Source: Atopsyche davidsoni
Taxonomy: Eukaryota; Arthropoda; Insecta; Trichoptera; Hydrobiosidae
Direction: 5' to 3'
Length of the DNA: 64,000 nucleotides
Assembly: GCA_022113835.1 (NCBI GenBank)
Contig: JAILWY010000006.1
Location: forward strand, 11,627,501 to 11,691,500
Shown here: piece after piece, positions 35,690 through 46,606 of the stretch
Position numbering within the stretch: position 1 is the stretch's first letter
Layout of the letters: each line of letters begins with the position of its first letter
Program-made: the position numbers and the translations under genes
The notes under the pieces: model-generated
Told to the model about the DNA's origin: nothing
Seen by the model: the letters and a program-made list of their open reading frames with translations, nothing else
The model's database searches: none

Positions 35690-36560
35690 GTAAACTTTTT
35701 TTTTTTTGGGGTGGCATTTGCACCCTGCACTCAGGATCGACCTTGAGCACTTCACTGGGTTGCGGGAGCGTATCCTTTATTATTTTGCCTCCTTGAAGGC
35801 ACATGGGAAAAGAGAAAAACATTTACATGTACAAAAAACTCGTCTTCACATGTCCTTCAAGGATTTTTTCTATTCCGCCTCCGCGGCGTGCTCCTAATCC
35901 TCGTCTTCTTGTGTTCCTGCCGCTGGGTAGCGGCGGGTCCAGAAGAAGACGCTGTTCTTTGTTGCCCGAGTGCTCGCAGGAGACGTGCGGATGGGAGAAA
36001 TAATTCCGCACATCTCGCGCTGTCCGCTCCGTGGTGCCCTCCTTGGGCGGCGCACATCGGGCCTTTCCCTGGTTTTGGCGGTCTCGTGCCGTTGCGCGTC
36101 AGGGCCCAGCGATTTGCGTCGCTAGTGGGTTCCCTGTCGCGACTGCCTCTCCTTCCTGGTTTTCCGTTCCCGGGTCCGGAGGACGCAGCTCTCGTTCGCC
36201 CGAGTGCTTGCGGTGGGCGTACGGGCGAACCACTGCCCTGGCGCCTCGCGCTGTCCGCTCCGAGGGGGGCCCTCCTCCACGTGTCCGGGGCACACTGCCC
36301 GTGTTGCGCGTCAGGCCCCAACGATTTGCATCGCTGGGGGGGCTCCCTGACGCGCCTGAGTCTCCATAAAGGCGTTTGGATGGAGAACCCGGTTGCGTCT
36401 CAGGTTAGCAGCAGCAGGACGGTTCAGTCATCGCGCCAGACGACCGTCGCGCCCGACTGCTCCCAGGGTGCACCACGAGGAGGTCTGAGTCCGGCTTCGC
36501 ATCCCAACCTAGTAAGCTTGAATGCTTTTAAGGAGATATACACTTCTCCTGTTCCGTAAA
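35690..36560. repeat. LINE/SINE-like GC-rich repeat with a two-copy internal duplication
   Basis: It opens with a T-run (35698-35710, poly-A tail of an antisense element). Inside, a unit of about 220-230 bp occurs twice: CTCGCGCTGTCCGCTCCG at about 36016 and 36246, and CGATTTGC(G/A)TCGCT at about 36109 and 36322. The plus-strand frame 35888-36559 and the minus-strand frame 36321-35857 are both open. I cannot choose between them or name a family. Confidence 0.5.
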
Positions 36561-36914
36561 AGTCAGGAATACAAGACAAGACGACCGGTCCTATTGATAC
36601 TGGATAATTTTAAATCAAAATATTTTATGTAAATGCGCTGCGCTGAAGATAACGTTTCATTGATCAAATTCTTCGCGCAAAAAACAATTAATTAGAAACA
36701 AAAATGACAGACAAACTTCCATAATCAAATTTTTGCTAAAGTTTTGCGACGTTAGCAATGTTTATAAGTAAGATCGATCATCAATATTTTTCACTTATTT
36801 TCCATGCCTAACACAATAATGTCACACATTGCAAGGCCCACAACTTACACACAGGATTTGGGGATGTCTCCCTCTAACAATTGTTTACCTAACTGCTTAT
36901 TATTATATAAAATC

Positions 36915-39342
36915 TCACTTTCAAGAGTCACCTCAACTCCAACATATCCCTCGACGCCACCACGCTCGCGACGACCGAAGGCATAGAGGACTCGGTCACC
37001 CGCCTCATGGAACTCATTAACGAGGCTAAAAACCTCGCCATCCCCCCGGAACCCCCGCCTCGGAAACACCAATTCGAGCTCCCCGAAGGGGTCCTTGACC
37101 TCATCAAGGAACGTAACGCGTTCCGACGCGAGTGGCAGAAAACCCAGGACAAAGCCACCAAATCCATGGTGAAATCCCTCTCCAACTATATCGCCGATGT
37201 GGTTAAGGAGGAGGCCGCCTGTGCCTGGGAGAGAAAATTAATCTTCTTGGAATTTTCTGACGGGTCGCTGTGGCGTATGGCGAAAGCCCTACGCAGCAAA
37301 CGCGATACCGTCCCCCCTCTGAAACATGCCGGTGACGTAGCGTACTCTAAACCCGACAAAGCTAACGCGCTAGCTGACGGCTTCGAGCGATCGCACTCGC
37401 TCACGCTGGACATGCGATGCGAACGCACGGAGGCCCTCGTGCGGGACTCGTTAGCGGCCATCGCCGCCGGCGACCGCCCGGTCCAAAGTGTATCGCTCGT
37501 ACGCCCGGCGGAGCTGGCGCGCATCATCTCGAAGCTCCCCCTACGCAAAGCCCCAGGGCCCGGCAACATTTCCAACACCATCCTCAGCCACCTGCCTATG
37601 AAGGCTATCGTTCTCGTTACGAAAATCTTCAACACCTGCCTTCTGCTAGGATACTTCCCCGCGCAATGGAAGTGCCCGAACGTCGTCCCCATTAATAAGC
37701 CCGGAAAGGATAAAGCCCTACCGGTGAGCTACCGGCCAATCAGCTTACTGTGCGGCCTGAGTAAACTTCTCGAGAGGATCATCCTCAAGAGATACCTTCC
37801 CTTCAACCTGAAGGCCATGCAAGACCATCAATTTGCATTCAGAGCTGACCACTCGACCGCCAAACAGCTCATCCGACTGACAGACCACGTGACGAAGGGT
37901 CTCAATGTGCACAAGATGACCGGCGTGGTCTTCATGGACATTGAGAAAGCCTTCGACACGGTCTGGCACGACGGTCTGCTGCACAAGCTGTTCGTATCGG
38001 GAGTCCCTCTCTACATCATCGATGTACTAAAATCATTCCTAAGCGAAAGACAATTCGCCGTCTCGCTCCCGGGGGCCTCCTCCAGCCGGCGACCGGTCCC
38101 GGCCGGAGTCCCCCAGGGCTCAGTCCTAGCCCCGCTACTGTTCTCTCATTTTATTAGCGACCTCCCCGTACCGCCGAAATGCGACTTAGCCCTCTACGCT
38201 GACGACACAGCCTGCTATACCACCTCGCGCCACCCCACTAAAATCACCAAAAACCTTCAGAAGGGGTTCGACCTCATCAGCTCCTTCTACAAGTCCTGGA
38301 GGATCAAAGTCAATCAGGGCAAGACAGAGGTAATCGTTTTTTCACACAACCCAACCCACACGGACGCGAACGTCTCGATCCCATCAAAGCCGACGGGGCC
38401 CCTATCCAGTGGCGCAAAAAGGTGAAATACCTCGGAGTGCACCTGGATAGGAGCCTCAGCTCGCGCCCTCACATAGCCGCCGCGCGGACAAAGGCATACA
38501 TAGGCAAGAACGGACTTTGGCCGCTTCTCTGCACCAAGAGCCCCCTCTCTATCGAACAGAAATTGAGACTGTACACCTCCATCATCAGACCGTTCATGAT
38601 GTACGCCGAGGCTGTATGGTCCAACGCGAACCCCAAAGACCTCAACATCATCCAGGCAGCCCAAAATTCATGCCCCCGCCTCATACTAGGTGCCTTCTAT
38701 ACCACGTCCACCACCACCATTTGCGCCCAATCCAAGATCCCGACGATCGCCGCATACACGCTACACGCCACCGAGCGACTCTTCAAGTCAATCGGCGAGT
38801 CCCGCAATCCCCTCCTCAAGGGGATCGGACTCGACACCCCCGACACCATATCCAGCCACTACCGACACAAATTTCCCCACCATATCCTCCTCGGTGAAAA
38901 TTTAACGGTCTCCGACGGCTCCCGGGGCACTCTGTACAAGAAGGAGCGCCAAGTAGCCAAGACCAGAAATGTTGGGATGATTATTGTACCCTATCCCAAG
39001 CCCTGAAATATTTAAAATCTAAATACAATATGTATTGTTAGTCATATAAGCCAGCTACTGTTCCTTTATAATAACTAGGATGTCTTGCACTATATAAACT
39101 CAGTAAAATCGCTAAGTTTACCCACCCGTCCGCCTACAAAAGGGTTTTTAACACATGTTTTCCCTTCCACCAACTTGAAACATAAACCTAAGAACCACAT
39201 GTACGCTACCACATAAAACTTCAAATTATAAGCCCCTAAAACTGCGCGTAGTACCCGGGGCAGGAAATACCGTATATAAACATAACCCTAAGAACCAATT
39301 GTAACTAATAAAAGAATTTTGAAAAAAAAAAAAAAAAAAAAA
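36915..39342 (+). mobile_element. 5'-truncated Jockey-clade non-LTR retrotransposon
   Basis: It includes the RT domain, a C-terminal region, about 310 bp of 3' UTR and a poly-A tail of about 20 A (39322-39342). The endonuclease and ORF1 are missing at the 5' side, the usual outcome of incomplete target-primed reverse transcription. It is less decayed than the fragment at 33725-34157. Confidence 0.92.
36931..39006 (+). pseudogene. Jockey reverse transcriptase, one frameshift
   Basis: The frame from about 36931 runs to a stop at 38425 and encodes the RT palm and fingers: NKPGKDKALPVSYRPISLLC, FMDIEKAFDTVWHDGLL, PAGVPQGSVLAPLLF and the catalytic LYADDTACY. Near 38375 the reading frame shifts. 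The post-RT part (KKVKYLGVHLDRSLSSRPHI, then SIIRPFMMYAEAVWS) continues in the frame 38422-39006. Codon use is GC-rich (Ala, Pro, Arg), unlike the AT-rich DNA around it. Confidence 0.9.
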
Positions 39343-40826
39343 ACGGCCAGACCATTCATTCTGTTTTCAAAGTCCACCGAGGAGCGAGCTATGCTCTCGG
39401 GATGGATCACTTATTGTAACTAATTCGACCATCGGCTGTTTGCCGATGGATATACATGTATCTATATATATAAAACACAAACTCCACGACAGGCGGTTGG
39501 TAGGCCGCTATAGACTAGATAACCGCGTAACCGATGTGCTCCAAACCGGTTTCATTTAAAGCCAAAAATACTGAGGTTGTTTGAGGCCATTAAAATAAAA
39601 AAAACTGATGATTAAATTTGGTTTATTTAATTAAGTAAATCCACTACAAAAGTTTCCATTTCATAAAAGGAACTAACATCTTCGCATACATGCAGGCTGC
39701 CAACAAAACAATTTGTTAAGATAAGTATGACGTTACCATTTTGTATTGTATAGGCAGGCTGCCACAACAAAAAAAAAAACAACAGAGAACTGTCATTAAA
39801 ATAATATATATATATTAGGGTGTCCCTTAAATTTCAAGTTCGATATTTTTTTACGCATACCTTCTTAAAAGTTTAGTAATAACCCTATATTGTCTAGAAA
39901 AAAAATATTAGTTTGATTTATAAACGATAACTCGTGCCGACTTGCGATTTAAACTTGTCCATACAAATTGCGTAAGTACTGCGCTGTGACTTTTACAAAT
40001 AAAGCATGTAGTTACCTACATGTTTTATTTGTCATTTCATACGTGATTTTTGAGATTAGTAGTGCTTCATTGTTTAGTGCGTTGACATGTCGGTGGAATT
40101 ACGGAGTGTTAAACAAAATAATTTCCTTATCGGTTTGCCTAGATATCAAATAAATGGTGCAAAATTACCATCTAATCGACAATTTCTCTCGGTCCTATTT
40201 TACAATATTCTTGAGGTTAAACTGACTGTTAGTGAAAGTGCAAATCTTGTGATTAGGGAGTGCATCATATATTGGGAAAAAGCAAGAATTCCAACAGGGG
40301 CATTTCCTAACTGCGTGAAGAAAATTGTTGATTTATATCATGTTTGGAGAGAGATGCAAACAAATTGTAAGAGAACTCAGGTTACGTTCAAGAGCCGTGA
40401 GAACAATTTCAAAATTGATCTTGATAATTTGTTTGATATTGCACATGCTGATGCTTTTGAGAGAATGAAAATAGAGGAAGATAAATTATTTTTAATGAAA
40501 CAGAGAGAGCCAGGTCGACCGGGGTGCTTAGGTGGTGTTGATAAAAAATTGGCGGAAAAAGAAGATAGATCTAAACAACGACGAATGGAAGAAGAGGAAA
40601 GGGTTGTAAGACAAAGAGAATCACTAGCTGCTGAAACAAGAAAATCAAGGGCAGAAGCATTAAAATCTGACTTCCAAAACAATGTACCCGACGTAGTCAC
40701 AGTCCATTGGGATGGAAAACTATTACCCAGGTTGGATGTACGAAGTTCTAAAGAAGAACGCTTGCCAGTTATTGCTTCGTTTGACGATAAGGAACAGCTT
40801 CTTGCAGTGCCGAAACTAGAACATTC

Positions 40827-42136
40827 GGTACTTGTCTTTTATCCGACCACCAAAGAAAATTGGGTACTTGTTTTTTATCCGACCACCAAAGAAACTTGTC
40901 TATTGTTTTGCTTCTTTTGTTGGCAACAGCGAGTAAACACGTATTGTGAATTACGTATTTGAATTAAATAAATATATTTAATTCAAAGTATAACCGCCAA
41001 AGATAACCGTCAAACAAAAAATGAACTTACTTCAGTTATCAACAATCGTACACGACAAGGCTAGTAGCGTTCTTTTTCTACAACAGCGTGGTATTTCGTG
41101 TGAAAATTCGACACTTAGATCCTTTCGATACCATCGTGGGTGGCATTGTAACATTCTGGCCACCAGGATAATGCATGTCTCATATTTCATTGTTTATAAA
41201 ATGTGACTTTATTGAATACTAAAAACTATATAAATATATGATACAAAATTGCAAAAAAAACTTTCATTTCTTTGATGGTTATACTTTAAATTAAATAAAT
41301 AAACAATACGTGTTTAGTCGCTGTTGCCAACAAAAGAAGCAAAACAATAGACAAAGTTCTTTGGTGGTCGGATAAAAAACAAGTACCGAAAATTGTCCTA
41401 TTGTTTTGCTTTTTTTGTTGGCAACAGTGTCTATTGTTTTGCTTCTTTTGTTGGCAACGGTGTCTATTATTTTGCTTCTTTTGTTGGCAACAGCGAGTAA
41501 ATACGTATTGTTTATTTATGTAATTCAAAGTATAACTGTCAAAGATAACTGTCAAACAAAAAATGAACTTTCTTCAGTTATCAGCAATCGTACACGACAA
41601 GGCTAGTAGCGTTCTTTTTCTACAACAGCGTGGTATTTTACACAATCCACGCATATGTACCAATAGTCATGCCATGGTACTGTCGTTGAGTGAACAACAC
41701 GATCGCTGGCGGTGCAGCCGTAGTGGTTGCAGAGAGATGATACATGTACGATGTGACACATGGATGCAAGGATCGAAGTTAACTTACAGACAAGTCATAC
41801 TATTCATCTACTGTTGGAGCAAGGAGCTGACTAGCATCAAATTCTGTGAAAGTGAGTTGGGTTAGGTTAGGTTAGATTGAGAAATCGTGTGAAAATGAGA
41901 CACATGGATCCTTTCGACACCATCGTGGATAGCATTGGAAAATTCTGGCCACCAGGATAATGCATGTCTCATATTTCATTGCTTATAAAATGTATTTACT
42001 CGCTGTTGCCAACAAAAGAAGCAAAACAATAGACACTGTTGCCAACAAAAGAAGCAAAACAATAGACACTGTTGCCAACAAAAAAAGCAAAACAATAGGA
42101 CAATTTTCTTTGGTGGTCGGATAAAAGACAAGTACC
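40827..42136. mobile_element. Outer GGTACTTG MITE with 8-bp TSD GAACATTC
   Basis: The ends are long inverted repeats: GGTACTTGTCTTTTATCCGA continuing CCACCAAAGAAAATTGTCCT, mirrored at 42136 leftward. The direct duplication GAACATTC flanks it exactly (40819-40826 and 42137-42144). It is 1310 bp now, 785 bp without the inner copy. The 8-bp TSD fits hAT, and the GG-start termini also fit Merlin; no transposase is present. Inside, at about 41861-41877, is a short GGTTAGGTTAGGTTAG run. Confidence 0.93.
40863..41387. mobile_element. Inner GGTACTTG MITE nested in its own relative, 8-bp TSD GAAAATTG
   Basis: It has the same termini as the outer copy (GGTACTTGTTTTTTATCCGA on both sides) and is flanked by GAAAATTG at 40855-40862 and 41388-41395. 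It is 525 bp. The subterminal block CTATTGTTTTGCTTCTTTTG plus TTGGCAACAGCGAGTAAA is shared with the outer copy, which carries it two to three times in tandem. Confidence 0.93.
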
Positions 42137-43772
42137 GAACATTCTTCTGGAAAACATCAAGGTAAGGCTGTCTCAACAGCTCTTTTTGACTGGAACCTTC
42201 ACGATAAAGTACAAATAATGTGCTGCGACACAACAGCTTCCAATACTGGCCATATTAATGGAGCTTGTGCTATTTTGGAGCAAACTTTAGGAAGAGAATT
42301 TCTGCTTTTCACCTGTCGTCATCATGTTTATGAATTGGTCCTAAAAGCTGTCTTTGAAAGCAAAATTAAGCAAATTACTAGTAGCCCAGATATTCCAATG
42401 CTTAAAAAGTTCAGAGAAAATTGGAAAAACATCGACGCTAGTAACATTGAACCATCTCTTAATTTCGTAAAACAACGTGTTGCCGAGACAGACATTCAAG
42501 CTTTGTTAATATTTTATAAGGCAGCATTAGACAAAGGTTATGTAAGAGATGACTACCACAAATTGGTCGAACTGTGCTTAATAATTTTGGGAGGAGACAC
42601 AGAGGAAAAATTAAAACTAAGCCCCCCCGGAGCCATGCATCAGGCACGCTAGATGGCGAGAACGATCTATTCTTTAAAAAAATTTGTTTACTTTAGTCAC
42701 AATGTAGAATAACTGCGAAGGACAAAAAGGCTCTACAAGATGGTTTCTTATTTGTCGTGATATTGTATGTTAAACCTTGGCTCGAATGTACAGTAGCGAT
42801 CAAAGCACCTAACCAAGATTTGCGCTTCTTGAAGATGTTAAAAGAGTACGAAAAAGTTGACGCAACAATTTCTAATGCTTCTATAAGCAAGTTTAGCCAT
42901 CACTTGTGGTATTTATGTGAAGAGACAGTTATTCTATCACTGTTTGATGATGAAGTTGATAACCAAACTAAGAAGAAAATGATTGCCAACTTCAACCGGG
43001 ACAAAACCTCAGATTTTAGCAAACGCGATGACCCGCCAAAGGAAGAACTTCCTCAAAGGTTGTTTGGTAAGTTAAATTGACTTTTTGTATATTTTATTTA
43101 AATATATTTAAATTGTTGTAGATTTTTTTTGTTATTTGTCTTATTTTTCTTTTTTTTCCAGACAAAACACTGCATGATTTCGTATCGGAAAAGAGCAAAC
43201 AATTTTTATCAGGACTGCAGATCGACGACAGTTTTCTAAAGGAAGATGTATCTTCTTGGAATAATAATGCTGCTTTTCTGGAAGCTAAACGAAAAATTAA
43301 TTATTTGAGAGTTGTGAATGATACTGCTGAAAGGGCTGTTAAAATGATGCAAGATTTTAACGGACTTATCACGGCTGAAGAAGAACAAAAACAGTTCTTG
43401 CTGCGCTGTGTCCAGGAACATAGAAAATTGTATCCGGACTGTAAAAAAACAACTCTAATAAAAAGTTACCCTGACTGATTGTTATTACTTTATGTTTTTG
43501 ATTAAAAATGAATTTTCATCTAATTGAATTTTTACTTTTATTCACTTAATTTATTGCATTTATAATGATTTTATACCAGACCGAAATATCAAGACAAAAC
43601 ACGTTTTTTACTAAACTTTGAAGCTCGGTCGGCACTGGTTGCAATTATGCTAGAAAGATGAAATTTTATACTTAAGTATCTTATAGCATTAGTAAAAAAA
43701 GTAGAGGGTATGCATTTCGAAATTTAAAAAAAAATTTTTTTTGGTCATATAAGGGACACCCTAATATATATA

Positions 43773-44220
43773 CTAGAAATGTTGCCCATCACAGAATGAC
43801 GTTTTCGGAGGCATTTTGAGTTATTAATGATGTGATTAATAATTTCTAACGCAATTTCGATAAAAAAATAAAATTGGTACTTGTGTCAAGCTGACATAAA
43901 CTGAAAATTTCTAAGAAGCATCAAAATTTGTTTTTTTGTAAAAGTTCTAAATTTGAAATTCTCGCGGTGAACAACAAAATCCTATAATTCGTACATATTG
44001 AAACTCGCTAAAGCATATTTTATAGTTTTATTAAATTAGTTTATCAATGGAAATATTATCCAATCGTCTTGAAATTCGGCACATAGCTGCGGAAAAACTT
44101 ACTGAACTTACATGCAAAAAATCAGCGTTGTATCTTTTAAGATATTCTATAGAGAACCAAAAAATTAAAAAAAAAAAAAAAAGAATCGTGCATACACACA
44201 ATGCATATTATTATAGTAGA
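43773..44220 (-). mobile_element. Short non-autonomous Helitron, copy 1
   Basis: On the minus strand it starts A^TCTACTATAATAATATGC at 44220 and ends GGGCAACATTTCTAG^T at 43773. The interior matches 47210-47520 of the second copy (shared TTTTAAGATATTCTATAGAG and CATATTGAAACTCGC). At 448 bp with no coding sequence it must be moved in trans. Confidence 0.82.
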
Positions 44221-44376
44221 TATCAAAAAAAAATTCTGTTCCTTTTTTGAAAAGTATTCGCTTACTTTCTTTTTTTTATATAAGCACCGATACATGATCG
44301 AAACAATGTTCATAATAGAGATTTGGTACGTGAACGGCAATATAATTCTGATGAATTGCGCCATTTTATCGATGCT

Positions 44377-45660
44377 CAGAAACAACTGTTAACTGCTGAC
44401 CAAAAAAGAGTTTTAGAAAAAGTTATGCAACACGTAGCAAACGAAAGCGGTGGAATTATTTTCCTTGACGCACCTGGAGGCACTGGAAAAACATTCATGC
44501 TCAATTTGATACTCGCTGAAATTTGATCGAAAAATGAAACTGCACTAGCTGTTACTCGGTGGTGAGTGTACAGCGCATTCAGCTCTTAAGCTTTCATTAA
44601 ATGTAAACCATACCGAAACACCAACATGTAACATCGGTAAAAATTCTGGCATGGCTGCAGTTTTAAAAACAAGCTCACTTATTGTATGGGATGAATGCAC
44701 TTTGGCAAACAAGAAATCGCTTCAAGCTCTTGACCGTACTCTCAAAGATTTCAAAGAAAATAACTGATCAATGGGTGGAGCTCTATTGCTTCTTGCTGGT
44801 GATTTTCGACAAACTTTGCCAGTGATTCCAAGATCAACACCAAGATCAGAACTAAATACATGTTTGAAAGCATCATATCTTTGGAGACATGTAGAGAAAC
44901 TCACATTGTCGTCAAATATGCATGTGCATTTACTTCAAGATGCTGCTGCGCAGATATTCGCCAAACAGCTTTTGGAAAATGGAAATGGATGGGAAATTTC
45001 CGATTGATCCGACTACACGTGAAATATCTTTTCCGCCAAACTTTTCCAAATGCAATCATCAATTCAAAATGTTGTGCAGAAAGTTTTTCCTGATATTACA
45101 AACAAATACAAAAATCATGATTGGCTTTGCGAACGAGCAATTTTGGCTCCGAAGAATGATGATGTCAACAAAATAAACTTTTAAATTAAATTGATGTTAG
45201 TAAAAGGTTGAAGTAGGTAAAGTTGTCAGGTACACATCAATTGACACAGTTATAGATGAGGAACAAGCTGTCAACTATCCAATAGAGTTTCTTAACTCTT
45301 TGGAACCATCTGGAGTGCCACCGCACATCTTAACTTTAAAAGTTAATTCACCATAGATGTTCATTCGCAACTTAGATCCACCTAAATTTTGCAACGGAAC
45401 AAGACTTGCTGTTAAAAAACTATTCAAAGTTAATCGAAGCCACAATCATCAGCGGCAAATGTAAAGGAAAAGATGTGCTGATACCACGAATTCCAATGAT
45501 TTCAACCGATTTGCCCTTCGATTTCAAGCGATTACAGTTTCCAATGCGTCCAGCTTTTGCCATGACTATCAACAAGGCCAATCGCTAAGTGTTGCTGGTT
45601 TGAACTTATTCTTACGAATTCCTGTTTTTCGCAACATCATCAACAAATCTTTATGTTTAC
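44377..45660 (+). pseudogene. Helitron Pif1-type helicase, many stops and frameshifts
   Basis: Motifs in order: Walker A FLDAPGGTGKTFMLNLILAE (about 44460-44523), Walker B SLIVWDECTLANKKSLQALD (about 44670-44740), MGGALLLLAGDFRQTLPVI (44771-44827), and the C-terminal LQFPMRPAFAMTINKA (about 45530-45580) of SF1B Pif1/RecD helicases. Stops occur at about 44524, 44765 and 45005, and segments lie in different frames. The family fuses this to a rolling-circle Rep, which is not present here. Confidence 0.88.
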
Positions 45661-45969
45661 ACACCTACCGAAAAAACTCAATATATCCGGTAGCATTAAG
45701 ATAAAAAAATATATAAATAAACAAAAAATGTCCTTTTTTTTTTCTTTTCCAAACAAATAAAAAAAGTATTTTATTTCTTTATTTAGCGTAGTAGCACGCG
45801 CCGGGTATCCGCTAGTATTAAATAAACTTCATAATCAAGTATTAAAAGTGTTATTATTCAAACGTTCGAGAGAAGTCCACCCAGTGTGCATCCGCGGAGT
45901 CACATGTCAAGCAAGTGGCATTCCGAGAGGGGCACACAACATCGGATCGGTTATTATATATATACTAGA

Positions 45970-46475
45970 AATGTAGCCCGTCATAAAATGACGTATTCGA
46001 TGAACGATGCGATAGTTTTTGAACATAATAAGATGAATAATGCTTTAATTTTGTATCATCAGTTGGATGAAGGTGCGAAGTTCTGTGATATACTTGGCCT
46101 TGAACTTTGAAGCAGAGTGGCCCACTGTTAATTTAGCTCCCATTGATGCAAAAGATATACTGTTATTGTATGATCTTATTTTTCTCTTGAAATTTCAATT
46201 ATAAATATCCTTTAAATATACTGGGGAAATAGGCCTTGCTGGTAGTTTCACTTTACCTTTGTGATAATAATCGTTGAACTTTCCATCTGATGGGTTTTCT
46301 GCTTGATAATGTAAAGCATTGCAGAATCGACAGGTCACATTCATTAATCCGAAGACAAACGCAGCGTTCGCTGTGCATCAGTTTCTTTTTGTCTTGAGGT
46401 CGATGCGCGTACTCGAATTTTAAGAAGACGCTGCTCACGTTTTCCTTCAAACTCATTGCTTGACATTTATGTCAC
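45970..46475 (-). pseudogene. Helitron replication protein, N-terminal fragment
   Basis: Reading down from 46475: a basic leader with SNEFEGKREQRLLKIRVRAS, then MNVTCRFCNALHYQAENPSD and GKFNDYYHKGKVKLPA, the Cys-rich N-terminal domain of Helitron Rep. YNNSISFASMGAKLTV follows and, after a frameshift, QGQVYHRTSHLHPTDDTKLK. Stops split the frames. The HUH nuclease and helicase are missing. It points opposite to the plus-strand helicase at 44377-45660, so the two are from different insertions. Confidence 0.85.
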
Positions 46476-46606
46476 ATTTCGTGTCACAAACAACGCATCA
46501 CTTTTCACTGCACTGTTCTTTATTTGATGCAGTCTTTATCACGTTCAATTGTGAAATTCTTGTTGAATTACGTATTCTGTGCGTAGACGGTGTTATTTTG
46601 AGTTAT

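Larger units (their letters stand above)
40087..43477 (+). pseudogene. Uncharacterised transposase-like protein, interrupted by nested MITEs and stops
   Basis: It starts at ATG 40087 (MSVELRSVKQNNFLIGLPRY). The first 246 codons include a charged, coiled-coil-like stretch at residues 150-205. The frame is split at 40826 by a 1.3-kb MITE and resumes at 42145 (SSGKHQGKAVSTALFDW). It continues IMCCDTTASNTGHINGACAI and LLFTCRHHVYELVLKAV, an Asp and a C-x2-H arrangement like RNase H-fold transposases of the hAT/MULE/P type. A TAG at about 42651 and further stops precede the frame 42757-43066. A clean intron (GTAAGT...TTTTCCAG, 43067-43161) leads to the last exon with VNDTAERAVKMMQDFNG and ends at 43477. 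I do not recognise a named superfamily. The family assignment is inference. Confidence 0.65.
39817..43761 (+). mobile_element. TIR DNA transposon of unassigned superfamily (GGGTGTCCCTTA termini, TA target)
   Basis: The left end is TATATTAGGGTGTCCCTTAA; the right end reverse-complemented is TATATTAGGGTGTCCCTTAT, so about 14 bp of inverted repeat plus a TA-rich target on each side. It carries a transposase-like gene with an intron, followed by a 3' stretch without genes. It was inserted into the Helitron at 39461-45815 and was itself hit by a nested pair of MITEs at 40827-42136. Confidence 0.8.
39461..45815 (+). mobile_element. Helitron with Pif1 helicase remnant, interrupted by other transposons
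   Basis: The 5' end is A^TCTATATATATAAAAC at 39461 and the 3' end is TATCCGCTAG^T at 45815, the TC...CTAG termini with A/T flanks of rolling-circle elements. The uninterrupted target copy at 26582-26769 confirms both boundaries. Of the 6.36 kb, about 3.9 kb (39817-43761) and 448 bp (43773-44220) are later insertions, leaving about 2 kb of Helitron. The Rep (HUH) part is missing; the helicase is full of stops. Confidence 0.88.
39375..45939. repeat. LTR-like repeat split by a Helitron (halves 39375-39460 and 45816-45939)
   Basis: The left half ends GCCGATGGATATACATGTA; the right half begins TATTAAATAAACTTCATAAT. Joined, they match the uninterrupted copy at 26582-26769 with about one mismatch across the junction (26640/26641), so everything between is later insertion. 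Confidence 0.88.

Noticed and set aside
42155..42170. CAAGGTAAGG as a splice donor in the unassigned transposase
   Set aside because: The reading frame continues without interruption through it into conserved-looking protein; no nearby acceptor is needed.
44137..44385. Membrane-like Phe/Ile/Tyr-rich frame
   Set aside because: Poly-T and AT-rich Helitron junction sequence; frame is accidental.
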